This document shows, one piece after another, positions 1-6,314 of a stretch of 6,788 bases of DNA. Source of the stretch: an uncultured Rikenellaceae bacterium (GTDB taxonomy: Bacteria; Bacteroidota; Bacteroidia; Bacteroidales; Rikenellaceae); contig CAMQVM010000084.1 of the NCBI GenBank assembly GCA_947038135.1, positions 1 to 6,788 on the forward strand. Direction: 5' to 3'. Below the pieces are notes generated by a model that saw nothing but the letters and a program-made list of their open reading frames with translations, did not search any database and had not been told where the DNA came from. Positions within the stretch are counted from its first letter, which is position 1. Each line of letters begins with the position of its first letter. The position numbers and the translations under genes were made by a program.

Positions 1-2052
1 CAAAAGAGTAGCTACATTCCTAGATAAAAAAGCCATGTATCTCTTAAATTCTGCCCGCTCACGTGGGGTGTTGTTTGAGGGGTTTATTATGGTCGATACG
101 CTTGTTGGTGCTCTATTTGATATAGCCATTACCTCATCGGCTGATATGAAAAATATCATTGATGATAGTGCTGCTGTATCTCTAACCCTATATCTGTCGC
201 TGTTGTCGAGTGTCACCACGTTAGAGTATAATATATCGCTTGTACCCTGCTCTAGTGTAAAGAGTCCTTTAGAGGTGAATACTAAAAGTGGGTGTGTGCC
301 ATAAGTATCTTCTGTGAGTCCTGCTGCTGCTGTTGCTAAGGCGAATATTTCGCACTCTTCGCCCTCTATATTGTAGGTGTGGCGTGGCTCAAAGGCGAAA
401 GGGTTGTTTATCATTGACACCATCACCTTGTCTTTGTAGGTTATCGGCTCGCACTCTTTAAATGAAGCTGAGTCGGGGGTGAAACTTTCAATGTCTGAGA
501 GTAAAATGATACGTTGGCTGGCAATAGTGTTGCCTTTATCCTCTATGTAGTATGCAAAGTTGTTCGCCGTGCTGCTTAATAGTGGTAGTGAGGCTATTTC
601 TTTACGAAACCCACCCTTTGATAAGTATACTGTTAGTTTTTCAGCTCTGTAATCGGGGTACGATACAAAGTTGTCAATAGCTATGTAAGAGTAGTTTCCC
701 TCTGGTCTTATAGCGATAAATTCGTAGTAGTGGTTTATATCATCGCACTTTACAGTCAGTATTCTATCGTTTATCCGCAGTGTGGTCTCTATATGTAGCG
801 TGTAGCCAGCAGGAAGAGCCACTTTGGCATCTCCTGAGTATGTAGCTCTATTGTAGAGTATGTTAGAGCCGTTGTATAGGGTGGTGGTGTGGTTAAATGA
901 GTGCAGCCTGCTGTTATACTCTAGCATACCACGGTGAATGGTGTTGTGAACAGTAAATGTAGGCTCAAACACTATTCCGTGCTCTATGTTATCAAAATGA
1001 TCTCCCCATGTTAGCTCTTTTGTGAGCATATTGTCAACAGCAGATGATAGCAGCAGGTCGTCTATTTCATAGAATGGCTTGTCAGCAAAACCAATTGCTT
1101 TTTTGTAGCGAAAATAGTTCACTTGTACCTTTGAAATATACTGCTCTGGCTGTTGAGGTGATGCCTCAAATATCTCGTGGCTGCTGCTATAATCATACTC
1201 TTGCTCGGGGTGGGTGGCATAAACCACTATTGAGCGTATTAGGTCATTTGTTAATATGTTTGGGTCGAACGAGATATTTAACGACACCTTAGCTCCCGAT
1301 ACAGGAAACGAGTATGCGTATGTGTAGGTCTGCCCATCTGTTAGTGTCATGTTGTTATCTCTGTAAAAATAACCACCGTTATATCCTAGCTGGTCGCTTG
1401 TGTTTATCATGTAAGCTTTACTCGGCTTTATTATGCTACCATCAAATAGGCGGTAGGCAAACATCAAATAAAAAACACCAGGGGTGTAATCGGCAGCTCT
1501 TACCTCCTCTAGCTTAAGCGTGTACTCATCTATTTTTTTTGATATGCTGCTATATCCAAATACTATGCAGCGGTCGTGTCCATCGTGGTTTGAGGCTGTT
1601 TTGTAGCTGCAATTTATCTCTACGTTGTCTAGCGGTAGCATATTGTTTATTTGTAGCTCGCTGTAACTGTTGTTTGTAAATATAAAATGTAACTGGCTTG
1701 TGAGGGTGGTTATATATAGCACCTTTCCAAAGCTGTTAATTGTAGCCACTGTGTCTACTTTGTGTTTGATTATTGATTTAGATACGATGCTTCCTAGCTC
1801 TATGTCTATGTGGTGTAGGTTGTTCTCGGTGTCGTAGGCTATGTATCTGTCTGAGTGGATATATACAATATTAAAACCATTAGGTTTAGTTATCCTCTCT
1901 TTAGTTGCAAAGCTACATACATTCTCGATAATGTTATTTTTGTTGTATCTAGCATTGTGTACCTTTGATAAAGTGCCCTGCTCAGATAGTTCTGAAGGCA
2001 GGTTTCTTACCATATTTTTAATTCTTATCTCTTTAATATTTGTTTTAGCCAT
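1..2052 (-). CDS. Large phage virion/tail protein, probable beta-propeller nozzle/stabilisation type (C-terminus outside window)
   Basis: I read this frame through from the ATG complementary to 2050-2052 to base 1 and found no stop, giving 684 residues with the C-terminus cut off by the window edge. The protein is rich in Tyr, Thr, Ser, Asn and Ile in short alternating stretches, has no signal peptide or membrane helix, and looks all-beta. It begins MAKTNIKEIRIKNMVRNLP. Segments that recall Bacteroidetes phage beta-propeller tail proteins (from memory, not a search) are VYIHSDRYIAYD near residues 63-74, PLLVFTSKGLFTL at 588-600, and a following stretch at 625-645 containing MIFFISADEVMAIS. 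The general family comparison is the P22 gp10/T7 gp12 nozzle or stabilisation proteins, which join the portal to the tail tip. It lies 11 bp downstream of a small minus-strand gene and probably shares its promoter. A structural phage role is fairly secure; the nozzle assignment is inference. Confidence 0.72.
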   Translation of the reverse strand, partial: MAKTNIKEIRIKNMVRNLPSELSEQGTLSKVHNARYNKNNIIENVCSFATKERITKPNGFNIVYIHSDRYIAYDTENNLHHIDIELGSIVSKSIIKHKVDTVATINSFGKVLYITTLTSQLHFIFTNNSYSELQINNMLPLDNVEINCSYKTASNHDGHDRCIVFGYSSISKKIDEYTLKLEEVRAADYTPGVFYLMFAYRLFDGSIIKPSKAYMINTSDQLGYNGGYFYRDNNMTLTDGQTYTYAYSFPVSGAKVSLNISFDPNILTNDLIRSIVVYATHPEQEYDYSSSHEIFEASPQQPEQYISKVQVNYFRYKKAIGFADKPFYEIDDLLLSSAVDNMLTKELTWGDHFDNIEHGIVFEPTFTVHNTIHRGMLEYNSRLHSFNHTTTLYNGSNILYNRATYSGDAKVALPAGYTLHIETTLRINDRILTVKCDDINHYYEFIAIRPEGNYSYIAIDNFVSYPDYRAEKLTVYLSKGGFRKEIASLPLLSSTANNFAYYIEDKGNTIASQRIILLSDIESFTPDSASFKECEPITYKDKVMVSMINNPFAFEPRHTYNIEGEECEIFALATAAAGLTEDTYGTHPLLVFTSKGLFTLEQGTSDILYSNVVTLDNSDRYRVRDTAALSSMIFFISADEVMAISNRAPTSVSTIINPSNNTPRERAEFKRYMAFLSRNVATLL

Positions 2053-2063
2053 AATATTTATAG

Positions 2064-2339
2064 TTAGTTGTCTATTACAGATTTCTCTTTCATAAGTTCA
2101 TATATCTTATCTCTTTTTTGGTACACCTCATCGTTATTGGTTGGTGTATCCTCTTTTATAAGCTTGTCTAGCTCCTTTATAATAGATGTAATTTCTTTTA
2201 GAAGTTTAACAGTTTCGGTATCCATATCACGTGACGATGATATGTCTGAAAACTTATCTGTGAGCTCATTTCTTAACTTTTCGATAGTTAATATAAATGT
2301 ATCTCGTTGTTTTCTTTTACTCTCGTTTTTATCCATCAT
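2064..2339 (-). CDS. Small charged helical protein of unknown function (phage, 91 aa)
   Basis: This is a 91-residue frame starting at one of two consecutive ATGs (2337-2339 or 2334-2336 on the minus strand) and ending just before the large structural gene. The same frame is open further up, to an ATG at 2414, but that start would lie upstream of the likely promoter box at 2390-2397 and adds an unlikely Cys/His/Asn-rich stretch, so I prefer the internal start. The protein has a basic N-terminus (DKNESKRKQRD) followed by two predicted amphipathic helices, about residues 12-32 and 40-62, rich in Lys, Glu, Leu and Ile. A short linker (TPTNNDE) leads to a final charged helix. It has no Cys and no membrane segment. 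A coiled-coil assembly or chaperone-type accessory to the tail protein is possible, but I do not recognise the family. Confidence 0.62.
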   Translation of the reverse strand: MMDKNESKRKQRDTFILTIEKLRNELTDKFSDISSSRDMDTETVKLLKEITSIIKELDKLIKEDTPTNNDEVYQKRDKIYELMKEKSVIDN

Positions 2340-2385
2340 TATTATGCAATTTAATATTGTAAGTGTGTTGTGTTTGTTGTGTAAG
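2340..2385 (-). promoter_or_regulatory. Nearly G-free AC-rich 5' leader of the leftward transcript
   Basis: Read on the minus strand, the bases between the predicted transcription start and the ATG contain a single G. They consist mainly of CA/CAA repeats followed by an AT-rich stretch. Such a leader cannot form stable stem structure. In Bacteroidetes, where Shine-Dalgarno pairing is rarely used, unstructured A-rich leaders favour translation, so this could help express the small gene. The extent depends on a predicted, not measured, start site. Confidence 0.35.
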
Positions 2386-2389
2386 TATG

Positions 2390-2397
2390 CAAAAGTA
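2390..2397 (-). promoter_or_regulatory. Bacteroidetes-type -7 box for the leftward operon
   Basis: On the minus strand these bases read TACTTTTG, an exact fit to the Bacteroidetes primary sigma -7 consensus TAnnTTTG. I see no good TTTG at the expected -33 position about 19 bp upstream, only TGTA, so the promoter would be weak or activator-dependent. Transcription would start near 2385, leaving a leader of about 45 nt before the ATG at 2339. This fits that ATG rather than the farther one at 2414. Confidence 0.45.
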
Positions 2398-2462
2398 TAT
2401 AATTTACATAACATATTACATACTACGTTGTAATAAAATAATAACTAATTGTATGAAATTCT

Positions 2463-2524
2463 ATCTTTAAAGTTTTTATATTAAAAATATTGTATTTATA
2501 TTTGTCATCTAATCTTTAAAATTT
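2463..2524. repeat. 13-bp imperfect direct repeat bracketing the rightward promoter
   Basis: ATCTTTAAAGTTT at 2463-2475 and ATCTTTAAAATTT at 2512-2524 match at 12 of 13 positions and start 49 bp apart. The first copy overlaps the predicted -33 element and the second lies on the predicted start and leader, a geometry used by repressors that bind two operators. The region is very AT-rich, so the pair may be coincidental. Confidence 0.3.
2474..2504 (+). promoter_or_regulatory. Bacteroidetes-type promoter for the rightward structural operon
   Basis: TATATTTG at 2497-2504 is an exact match to the TAnnTTTG -7 box. Nineteen bases upstream lies TTTT at 2474-2477, one mismatch from the TTTG -33 element. 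A start of transcription near 2509-2511 would give a leader of about 20 nt, without G, before the ATG at 2530. The position directly ahead of the first plus-strand gene and the correct spacing support it; the AT-rich background makes chance matches easier. Confidence 0.5.
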
Positions 2525-2536
2525 AAATCATGATTT
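2525..2536. repeat. 12-bp perfect palindrome centred on a start codon
   Basis: AAATCATGATTT is its own reverse complement and spans the ATG at 2530-2532. A second short palindrome, ATTTAAAT at 2521-2528, overlaps it. With no loop it cannot form a useful RNA hairpin, so if it has a role it would be as a DNA site for a dimeric protein. It may equally be chance in AT-rich sequence. Confidence 0.25.
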
Positions 2537-3051
2537 CATCAATTGTAGGTGCAGGAATTGGTCTTGCGGGTTCATTAATAGGCGGTATATCTGCCAGCCA
2601 GAGGGCTAAGGAGGCAGATAAGCTTTTAAAACAAGAGAGGGCAACGCTCGATCATTGGTATGCAAAAGAGATGGCAACAGACTATCTCGACACGTCAAAT
2701 GCTAAGTCTACTCTCTCTTTTCTTGAGAAAAATAACAAGAAAAGTGAACAAAAACTAAATAATTCTAATATAAAGAGTGGTGCTTCTGCTGAACAAAAGG
2801 TGGCAACTGCATCGGCACTGAATCAAAACTATGCTAATGCCATGTCGAATATGTCGGCTAACGATACAGCTAAGAAAACGAATGTTAATAATATGTATAT
2901 GAATAGGAAGTCGGGCTTAGATCAGCGCGAGTATAGTAGTCAGGTGCAGAAAGCCACAACGGCAGGGGCCATAACCGATTTAGCGGTTGGGTTAGGCAAC
3001 TCTATGTTGAAGCTAGATGGCGCAGGGGTATTTGATAAAAAGAAGAAATAA
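2530..3051 (+). CDS. Small Gly/Ala-rich helical phage virion protein, ejection/pilot-like candidate
   Basis: This 173-residue protein opens with a glycine-rich hydrophobic helix at residues 1-22 (GAGIGLAGSLIGGISA). Long polar helices rich in Ala, Lys, Asn and Gln follow, then a second Ala/Gly hydrophobic segment near 142-162 and a lysine tail. It has no Cys. The middle part (GASAEQKVATASALNQNYAN) recalls, from memory, a small conserved protein encoded beside the portal in Bacteroides and Prevotella phages and prophages. The glycine-rich head also resembles DNA pilot or ejection proteins, such as Microviridae VP2 or internal virion proteins of short-tailed phages, which line a channel for DNA delivery. 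It is the first gene after the predicted promoter, with an AT-rich leader and no Shine-Dalgarno sequence. Virion membership is likely; an ejection role is inference from composition and context. Confidence 0.62.
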   Translation: MISSIVGAGIGLAGSLIGGISASQRAKEADKLLKQERATLDHWYAKEMATDYLDTSNAKSTLSFLEKNNKKSEQKLNNSNIKSGASAEQKVATASALNQNYANAMSNMSANDTAKKTNVNNMYMNRKSGLDQREYSSQVQKATTAGAITDLAVGLGNSMLKLDGAGVFDKKKK

Positions 3052-3078
3052 GTTGTAAACAATTAAAAATATAGTGAT

Positions 3079-3144
3079 ATGAAAAAAGATGATAATATAG
3101 CATATTTTGCAAACAATGTTACAAAAGCTGCTGGAAGCAGTTAA
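3079..3144 (+). other. 21-codon ORF overlapping the next gene; probable true N-terminus separated by a frameshift
   Basis: An ATG at 3079, preceded by an A/T-rich stretch typical of starts in this window, opens a frame of 21 codons (MKKDDNIAYFANN...) that ends at 3142-3144. It overlaps the following gene in another frame. Removing one T from the four-T run at 3105-3108 makes it continue in frame as MKKDDNIAYLQTMLQKLLEAV, which joins smoothly to the helical protein. It is either the displaced N-terminus of that protein or a short coupling leader peptide. Confidence 0.5.
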
Positions 3145-3958
3145 AGCCCAGCAAGAAAAAATTAAGAGCGAGGGTAATGTAATTTACGATATGACAAAAG
3201 ATGTCGAAGCGGTAAAGATGGATGAGAAAGCTAGGCGGTGGGAGCGTACAGCGGCATTTGCTGGGATCAATCAAATAGCATCGGCACTCGGTGGAAGCAT
3301 TGCTGCTTATGCAGGAGTTATGCCAAGTAAATCAGACTCTACCACCTTAGATGCAGCCTTAACAAATGCGCACGATATAGATGTAGATTACAATGACTAC
3401 TATAAATCGAAGCTTAAAGAGGCTGTTGGTACACGTGTTGAGAGCCGTGCAGCCGACAATGATATTATTAATGGCTTGGGAGAGATAATGACTTATAAAA
3501 ATACGGGTCTTGTAAATGCCCATAAGCAGAACTCCAGTTTTATACAGTCTGATATAGCAGAGCAGAACAAAAAAGATAAAGAGGAGAGAGATAGAAACCA
3601 AAGAGAGCTAGAGAGGAGACAGAAAAGAGAAGAGACTCTTATGGATAGAGCGCAGGCAAAAAGAGATAAACAGCAGGCTGCCCGAGAAAAAGAGGAGAAG
3701 ACTGTGGTATCGGTGCTAGGTAAAGATGGCAAACTGATAGGGTTGAATCAAGCCATGGCAACACAAATGTATCAGATAGGTAAAGAGTATAATTTAGACC
3801 AGCCAATACGAGATGCAAAAAGTGAAATCATCAAAAAAGCTGAATATCATACTATGATAAGCCGTGCTCATCAGATATATGAAAGAGATAAGGCTGCATT
3901 GAAAAAGATCAATAAAGATATAGAAGATAGTAGTCCATTCACACTAAAACAAAAGTAA
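3116..3958 (+). CDS. Coiled-coil helical phage virion protein, internal/ejection protein candidate (start uncertain, possible frameshift)
   Basis: From the first in-frame ATG the protein has 280 residues; a TTG at 3107 would add three. Neither start has a convincing upstream signal, while the ATG at 3079, one base out of frame, does, so the natural protein probably begins there (about 292 residues). The N-terminal helix (MLQKLLEAVKAQQEKIKSEG) is followed by an Ala/Gly-rich hydrophobic segment at about 46-69. An acidic Tyr-rich part holds DYNDYYKSKLKEA. A long, highly charged coiled coil covers about 142-195 (Lys, Arg, Glu, Gln), ahead of a helical C-terminus. This layout recalls, from memory, proteins encoded near the portal in Bacteroides phages and prophages. 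It fits an internal, ejection or scaffold-like protein rather than an enzyme. It lies 9 bp upstream of the portal gene and is probably in the same operon. No catalytic motif is visible. Confidence 0.6.
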   Translation: MLQKLLEAVKAQQEKIKSEGNVIYDMTKDVEAVKMDEKARRWERTAAFAGINQIASALGGSIAAYAGVMPSKSDSTTLDAALTNAHDIDVDYNDYYKSKLKEAVGTRVESRAADNDIINGLGEIMTYKNTGLVNAHKQNSSFIQSDIAEQNKKDKEERDRNQRELERRQKREETLMDRAQAKRDKQQAAREKEEKTVVSVLGKDGKLIGLNQAMATQMYQIGKEYNLDQPIRDAKSEIIKKAEYHTMISRAHQIYERDKAALKKINKDIEDSSPFTLKQK

Positions 3959-3967
3959 GATAATAAT

Positions 3968-5986
3968 ATGATAACAGAGTATGATACAAAGCAGATAAGC
4001 AGAATAGTTAAGCTTGCAAAAAATAGTGGTGAGCTATCGATACCCAAAAAGAGTAAAGTGAACACAAAGCAGTTTATAAAAGAAGATGAAAATAAAGAGG
4101 TTATAGATAGAGCCTATGACTACTGGAGCTCACTCTCAAACATACGTACAGAGCGTAGGCGTAATATAAAATATAAAAATGGAGATCAATGGAGCGATAT
4201 AGTCAAAGATCCTGATAATAATGGTAAGTCGATAAGAGAGGGAGATCTTATTGCTCGTAATGGTCAAATACCTTTAAAGCATAATATAATTGGGCAGGTA
4301 GTGCGTAACTTGGTAGGTCAAATGTTGTCAAACCCTACATATAGCGTGGTGCTTGCTCGCAACGATAAAGATCAGCACCTTAGTGAGATGCTTACCAATG
4401 CCTTAAATGCGTGCCATCAAACAAACAGTATACAAAAGATGGATATAGCAATCATTGAAGAGCTGATAGTTTCGGGCATAGGTTGTGTAAGGGTGCGATA
4501 CGACTACTTTCACGAAAAAGATAGGTATGATGGAAAGGTAGATAATGTTAATATTAACAAGCTGTTTTTTAATAGCGATATAGAAGATCCACGTCTGCTA
4601 GATCTTAACTTTATAGGGCAGCTGCATGAGTATAGTATTGAGGAGATAATAACAAATTTTGCATCATCTACCGACGAAGAGAAGCAGATAAAAGCTGTTT
4701 TTAACACTAAAGCTGCCTCTGTAAATAGTATTGAGGTGGGAGAGTCTCGTGCCGATGATATAAATTTTCACTACTGTATTGATAGCTCTAAACATCGAGT
4801 TTATGAAGTGTGGCAAAAAAAGGGTCATTGGGTGAAGCGAGTGCATGATCCTTTAGATGGCACTGAAGAGGTGACAATGCTAAATAAAAAAGATATTGAC
4901 GAGCTTAACAAAGTGCGTATCGATTTAGCTGTTAAAGCTGGTGGTGATGGTGGTGAAGTGCCACCAATAGAGATGTATGAAAGGTATGAGTATTACTGGC
5001 AAGTGAAGTTTATCGACTCAAACGGCTATACCCTCAAAAAATCGGTGTCGCCATACACTCACGATTCTCACCCTTATGTGTTGTCTATAATGCCAATGAT
5101 GGATGGTGAGTTTAAGAGCTATATAGCCGATCTTATAGATATGCAGCGCTATATTAACAGGTTGCTGGTGATGATAGATTTCACTATTGGCGCAAGTGCT
5201 AAGGGTGTGTTGATGATTCCTGAAGATTGTATTCCTGAGGGGTATAGTGTTGCAGACTTTGCTGCTGAGTATGTTAAGGCTAACGGTGTTATAGTTTATC
5301 GTCCGAGCAACAAGGGTAATATACCTATGCAGATAAGCTCAAACAGTAATCCTGCTGGTGCATGGAATATGCTACATACGCAGCTTAGCCTTATCGAAAA
5401 GGTGTCGGGAGTATCGGAGGCTATGCAGGGTAGGGTAAGCAGGTCTACTGCAGCCTCGCTATATGAACAGCAGGTGAGCAATGGTCAGATAAACTACCGT
5501 ATTGTGTTTGAGACATTCGCCTCGTTTATTAAAGAGCGAGATGAGAAGCTACTTAAAACATTGATGCAGTTTTATACTGAAAAGCGTATGATCGATATCG
5601 CAGGAACATCTAATGGCAACAGCAGTGTTAGGTATTGGGAGCCGATAGCCGATGAGAAGATTATAGATTTTAACCTAGTGATAAATCAATCTTTCGACAC
5701 ACCAATATTCAGGTTGCAGTTTGAAGATAGGCTATCAAGTATGCTAAGTGGTGGTTTTATCGATTTTGAAACGTATCTTAAAAATAGCTCCATGCCTTTC
5801 TCGCAAGGTATGTTGACGCAGCTAGAGCAAAAAAGAGAAGAGGTGATAGAGGCACAACAAATACAAGAAGAGAAACAAGTGCAGCAGGCGCAAGCAGCAA
5901 AACAAGCACAAGAAGTGCAAGAAGCTCAGCAGGCGCAAGAAGCTCAAAATACATTAAAAGCATTAAATACAGAAAACAAAGACTAA
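3968..5986 (+). CDS. Phage portal protein (P22-like)
   Basis: The portal forms the dodecameric ring at one capsid vertex through which the terminase pumps DNA and to which the tail attaches. At 672 residues this one is close to P22 gp1 (725). Recognisable segments are a basic N-terminal part with RTERRRNIKYKNGDQWSDI around 58-76, a helix NIIGQVVRNLVGQMLSNP near 105-122, and VNINKLFFNSDIEDPRLLDL near 194-213. Further on are DLIDMQRYINRLLVMIDF at 388-405 and SGVSEAMQGR at 480-489, a hallmark of P22-type portals. The C-terminus, from about 615, is a Gln/Ala/Glu-rich coiled coil with tandem QEAQQAQEAQ-type repeats, probably the region that makes the barrel inside the capsid. The ATG follows the previous stop by 9 bp and the next gene begins 1 bp after its stop. 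The order portal then terminase is the reverse of the common terminase-then-portal order. Function is confident. Confidence 0.93.
   Translation: MITEYDTKQISRIVKLAKNSGELSIPKKSKVNTKQFIKEDENKEVIDRAYDYWSSLSNIRTERRRNIKYKNGDQWSDIVKDPDNNGKSIREGDLIARNGQIPLKHNIIGQVVRNLVGQMLSNPTYSVVLARNDKDQHLSEMLTNALNACHQTNSIQKMDIAIIEELIVSGIGCVRVRYDYFHEKDRYDGKVDNVNINKLFFNSDIEDPRLLDLNFIGQLHEYSIEEIITNFASSTDEEKQIKAVFNTKAASVNSIEVGESRADDINFHYCIDSSKHRVYEVWQKKGHWVKRVHDPLDGTEEVTMLNKKDIDELNKVRIDLAVKAGGDGGEVPPIEMYERYEYYWQVKFIDSNGYTLKKSVSPYTHDSHPYVLSIMPMMDGEFKSYIADLIDMQRYINRLLVMIDFTIGASAKGVLMIPEDCIPEGYSVADFAAEYVKANGVIVYRPSNKGNIPMQISSNSNPAGAWNMLHTQLSLIEKVSGVSEAMQGRVSRSTAASLYEQQVSNGQINYRIVFETFASFIKERDEKLLKTLMQFYTEKRMIDIAGTSNGNSSVRYWEPIADEKIIDFNLVINQSFDTPIFRLQFEDRLSSMLSGGFIDFETYLKNSSMPFSQGMLTQLEQKREEVIEAQQIQEEKQVQQAQAAKQAQEVQEAQQAQEAQNTLKALNTENKD
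5884..5946 (+). repeat. Tandem CAA/GCA-rich repeat in the portal C-terminus
   Basis: GCAAGAAGCTCA occurs at 5917-5928 and again at 5935-5946, an 18-bp period. Related GCAGGCGCAAG units occur from 5884. They encode alternating Gln, Ala and Glu (QEAQQAQEAQ) in the terminal helix of the portal. Such coding repeats can expand or contract by slippage in multiples of three bases and change helix length. Confidence 0.6.
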
Positions 5987-5987
5987 T

Positions 5988-6314
5988 ATGAACTATACAG
6001 ATTTTGATATAACACGAAAAGAGGAGATGGAGCTGAAAATGAAGGAGAAATTTCCTCTTCGATATGAGGGTCGCAATCCCGCATACACGCTACTAAAGCA
6101 TAACTACATATATAACGAGTATCTTAAGATAGTAACCGAGGTAGAGGCTAGGTTTCCAGAGCTTGCAAACTTTCTACCCCAACGTTACTACTATCAGATA
6201 ATAGCTCATAGGTTTTCACTTACCCCCAATTATATATGTGCCTTGATTAATCGAGTAAAACGACACCGACAATCTGTTGAAAAGGGCGACAGTGTTAAAA
6301 AACAGATGATATAA
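5988..6314 (+). CDS. Small helix-turn-helix protein, candidate small terminase subunit
   Basis: This 108-residue protein sits between portal and large terminase, 1 bp after the portal stop and with its TAA overlapping the next ATG (TAATG). The acidic/basic N-terminus (about 1-35) is followed by aromatic-rich helices (PAYTLLKHNYIYNEYLKIV). A likely DNA-binding helix-turn-helix lies at about 67-92, YYQIIAHRFSLTPNYICALI, followed by a basic tail (NRVKRHRQ). Small terminase subunits recognise the packaging site with an N-terminal HTH and form a ring that activates the large subunit. Here the HTH is nearer the C-terminus, as in some HTH proteins of Bacteroidetes phages recalled from memory. Position and size favour a terminase role; a transcription regulator is the main alternative. 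Confidence 0.52.
   Translation: MNYTDFDITRKEEMELKMKEKFPLRYEGRNPAYTLLKHNYIYNEYLKIVTEVEARFPELANFLPQRYYYQIIAHRFSLTPNYICALINRVKRHRQSVEKGDSVKKQMI

Noticed and set aside
35..2095. Several plus-strand frames of 67-89 codons
   Set aside because: All lie opposite the uninterrupted 684-codon minus-strand gene, have odd Cys/Leu-rich composition and no plausible start context.
2340..2414. N-terminal extension of the small minus-strand gene to the ATG at 2414
   Set aside because: It would start upstream of the predicted promoter box at 2390-2397, and its composition differs from the charged helical remainder.
2068..2433. 121-codon plus-strand frame, Ser/Phe/Leu-rich
   Set aside because: It is antisense to the small charged helical gene, its Ser/Leu/Ile composition is what the complement of a Lys/Glu/Asp-rich gene gives, and its start overlaps the end of that gene without a leader.
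3493..3732. 79-codon minus-strand frame rich in Ser, Leu and Cys, which looks like a membrane or lipoprotein segment
   Set aside because: It is the complement of the Lys/Glu/Arg coiled-coil region of the plus-strand virion protein.
5778..5963. Leu/Ala-rich minus-strand frame resembling a membrane helix
   Set aside because: It is the complement of the Gln/Ala-rich repeat in the portal C-terminus.
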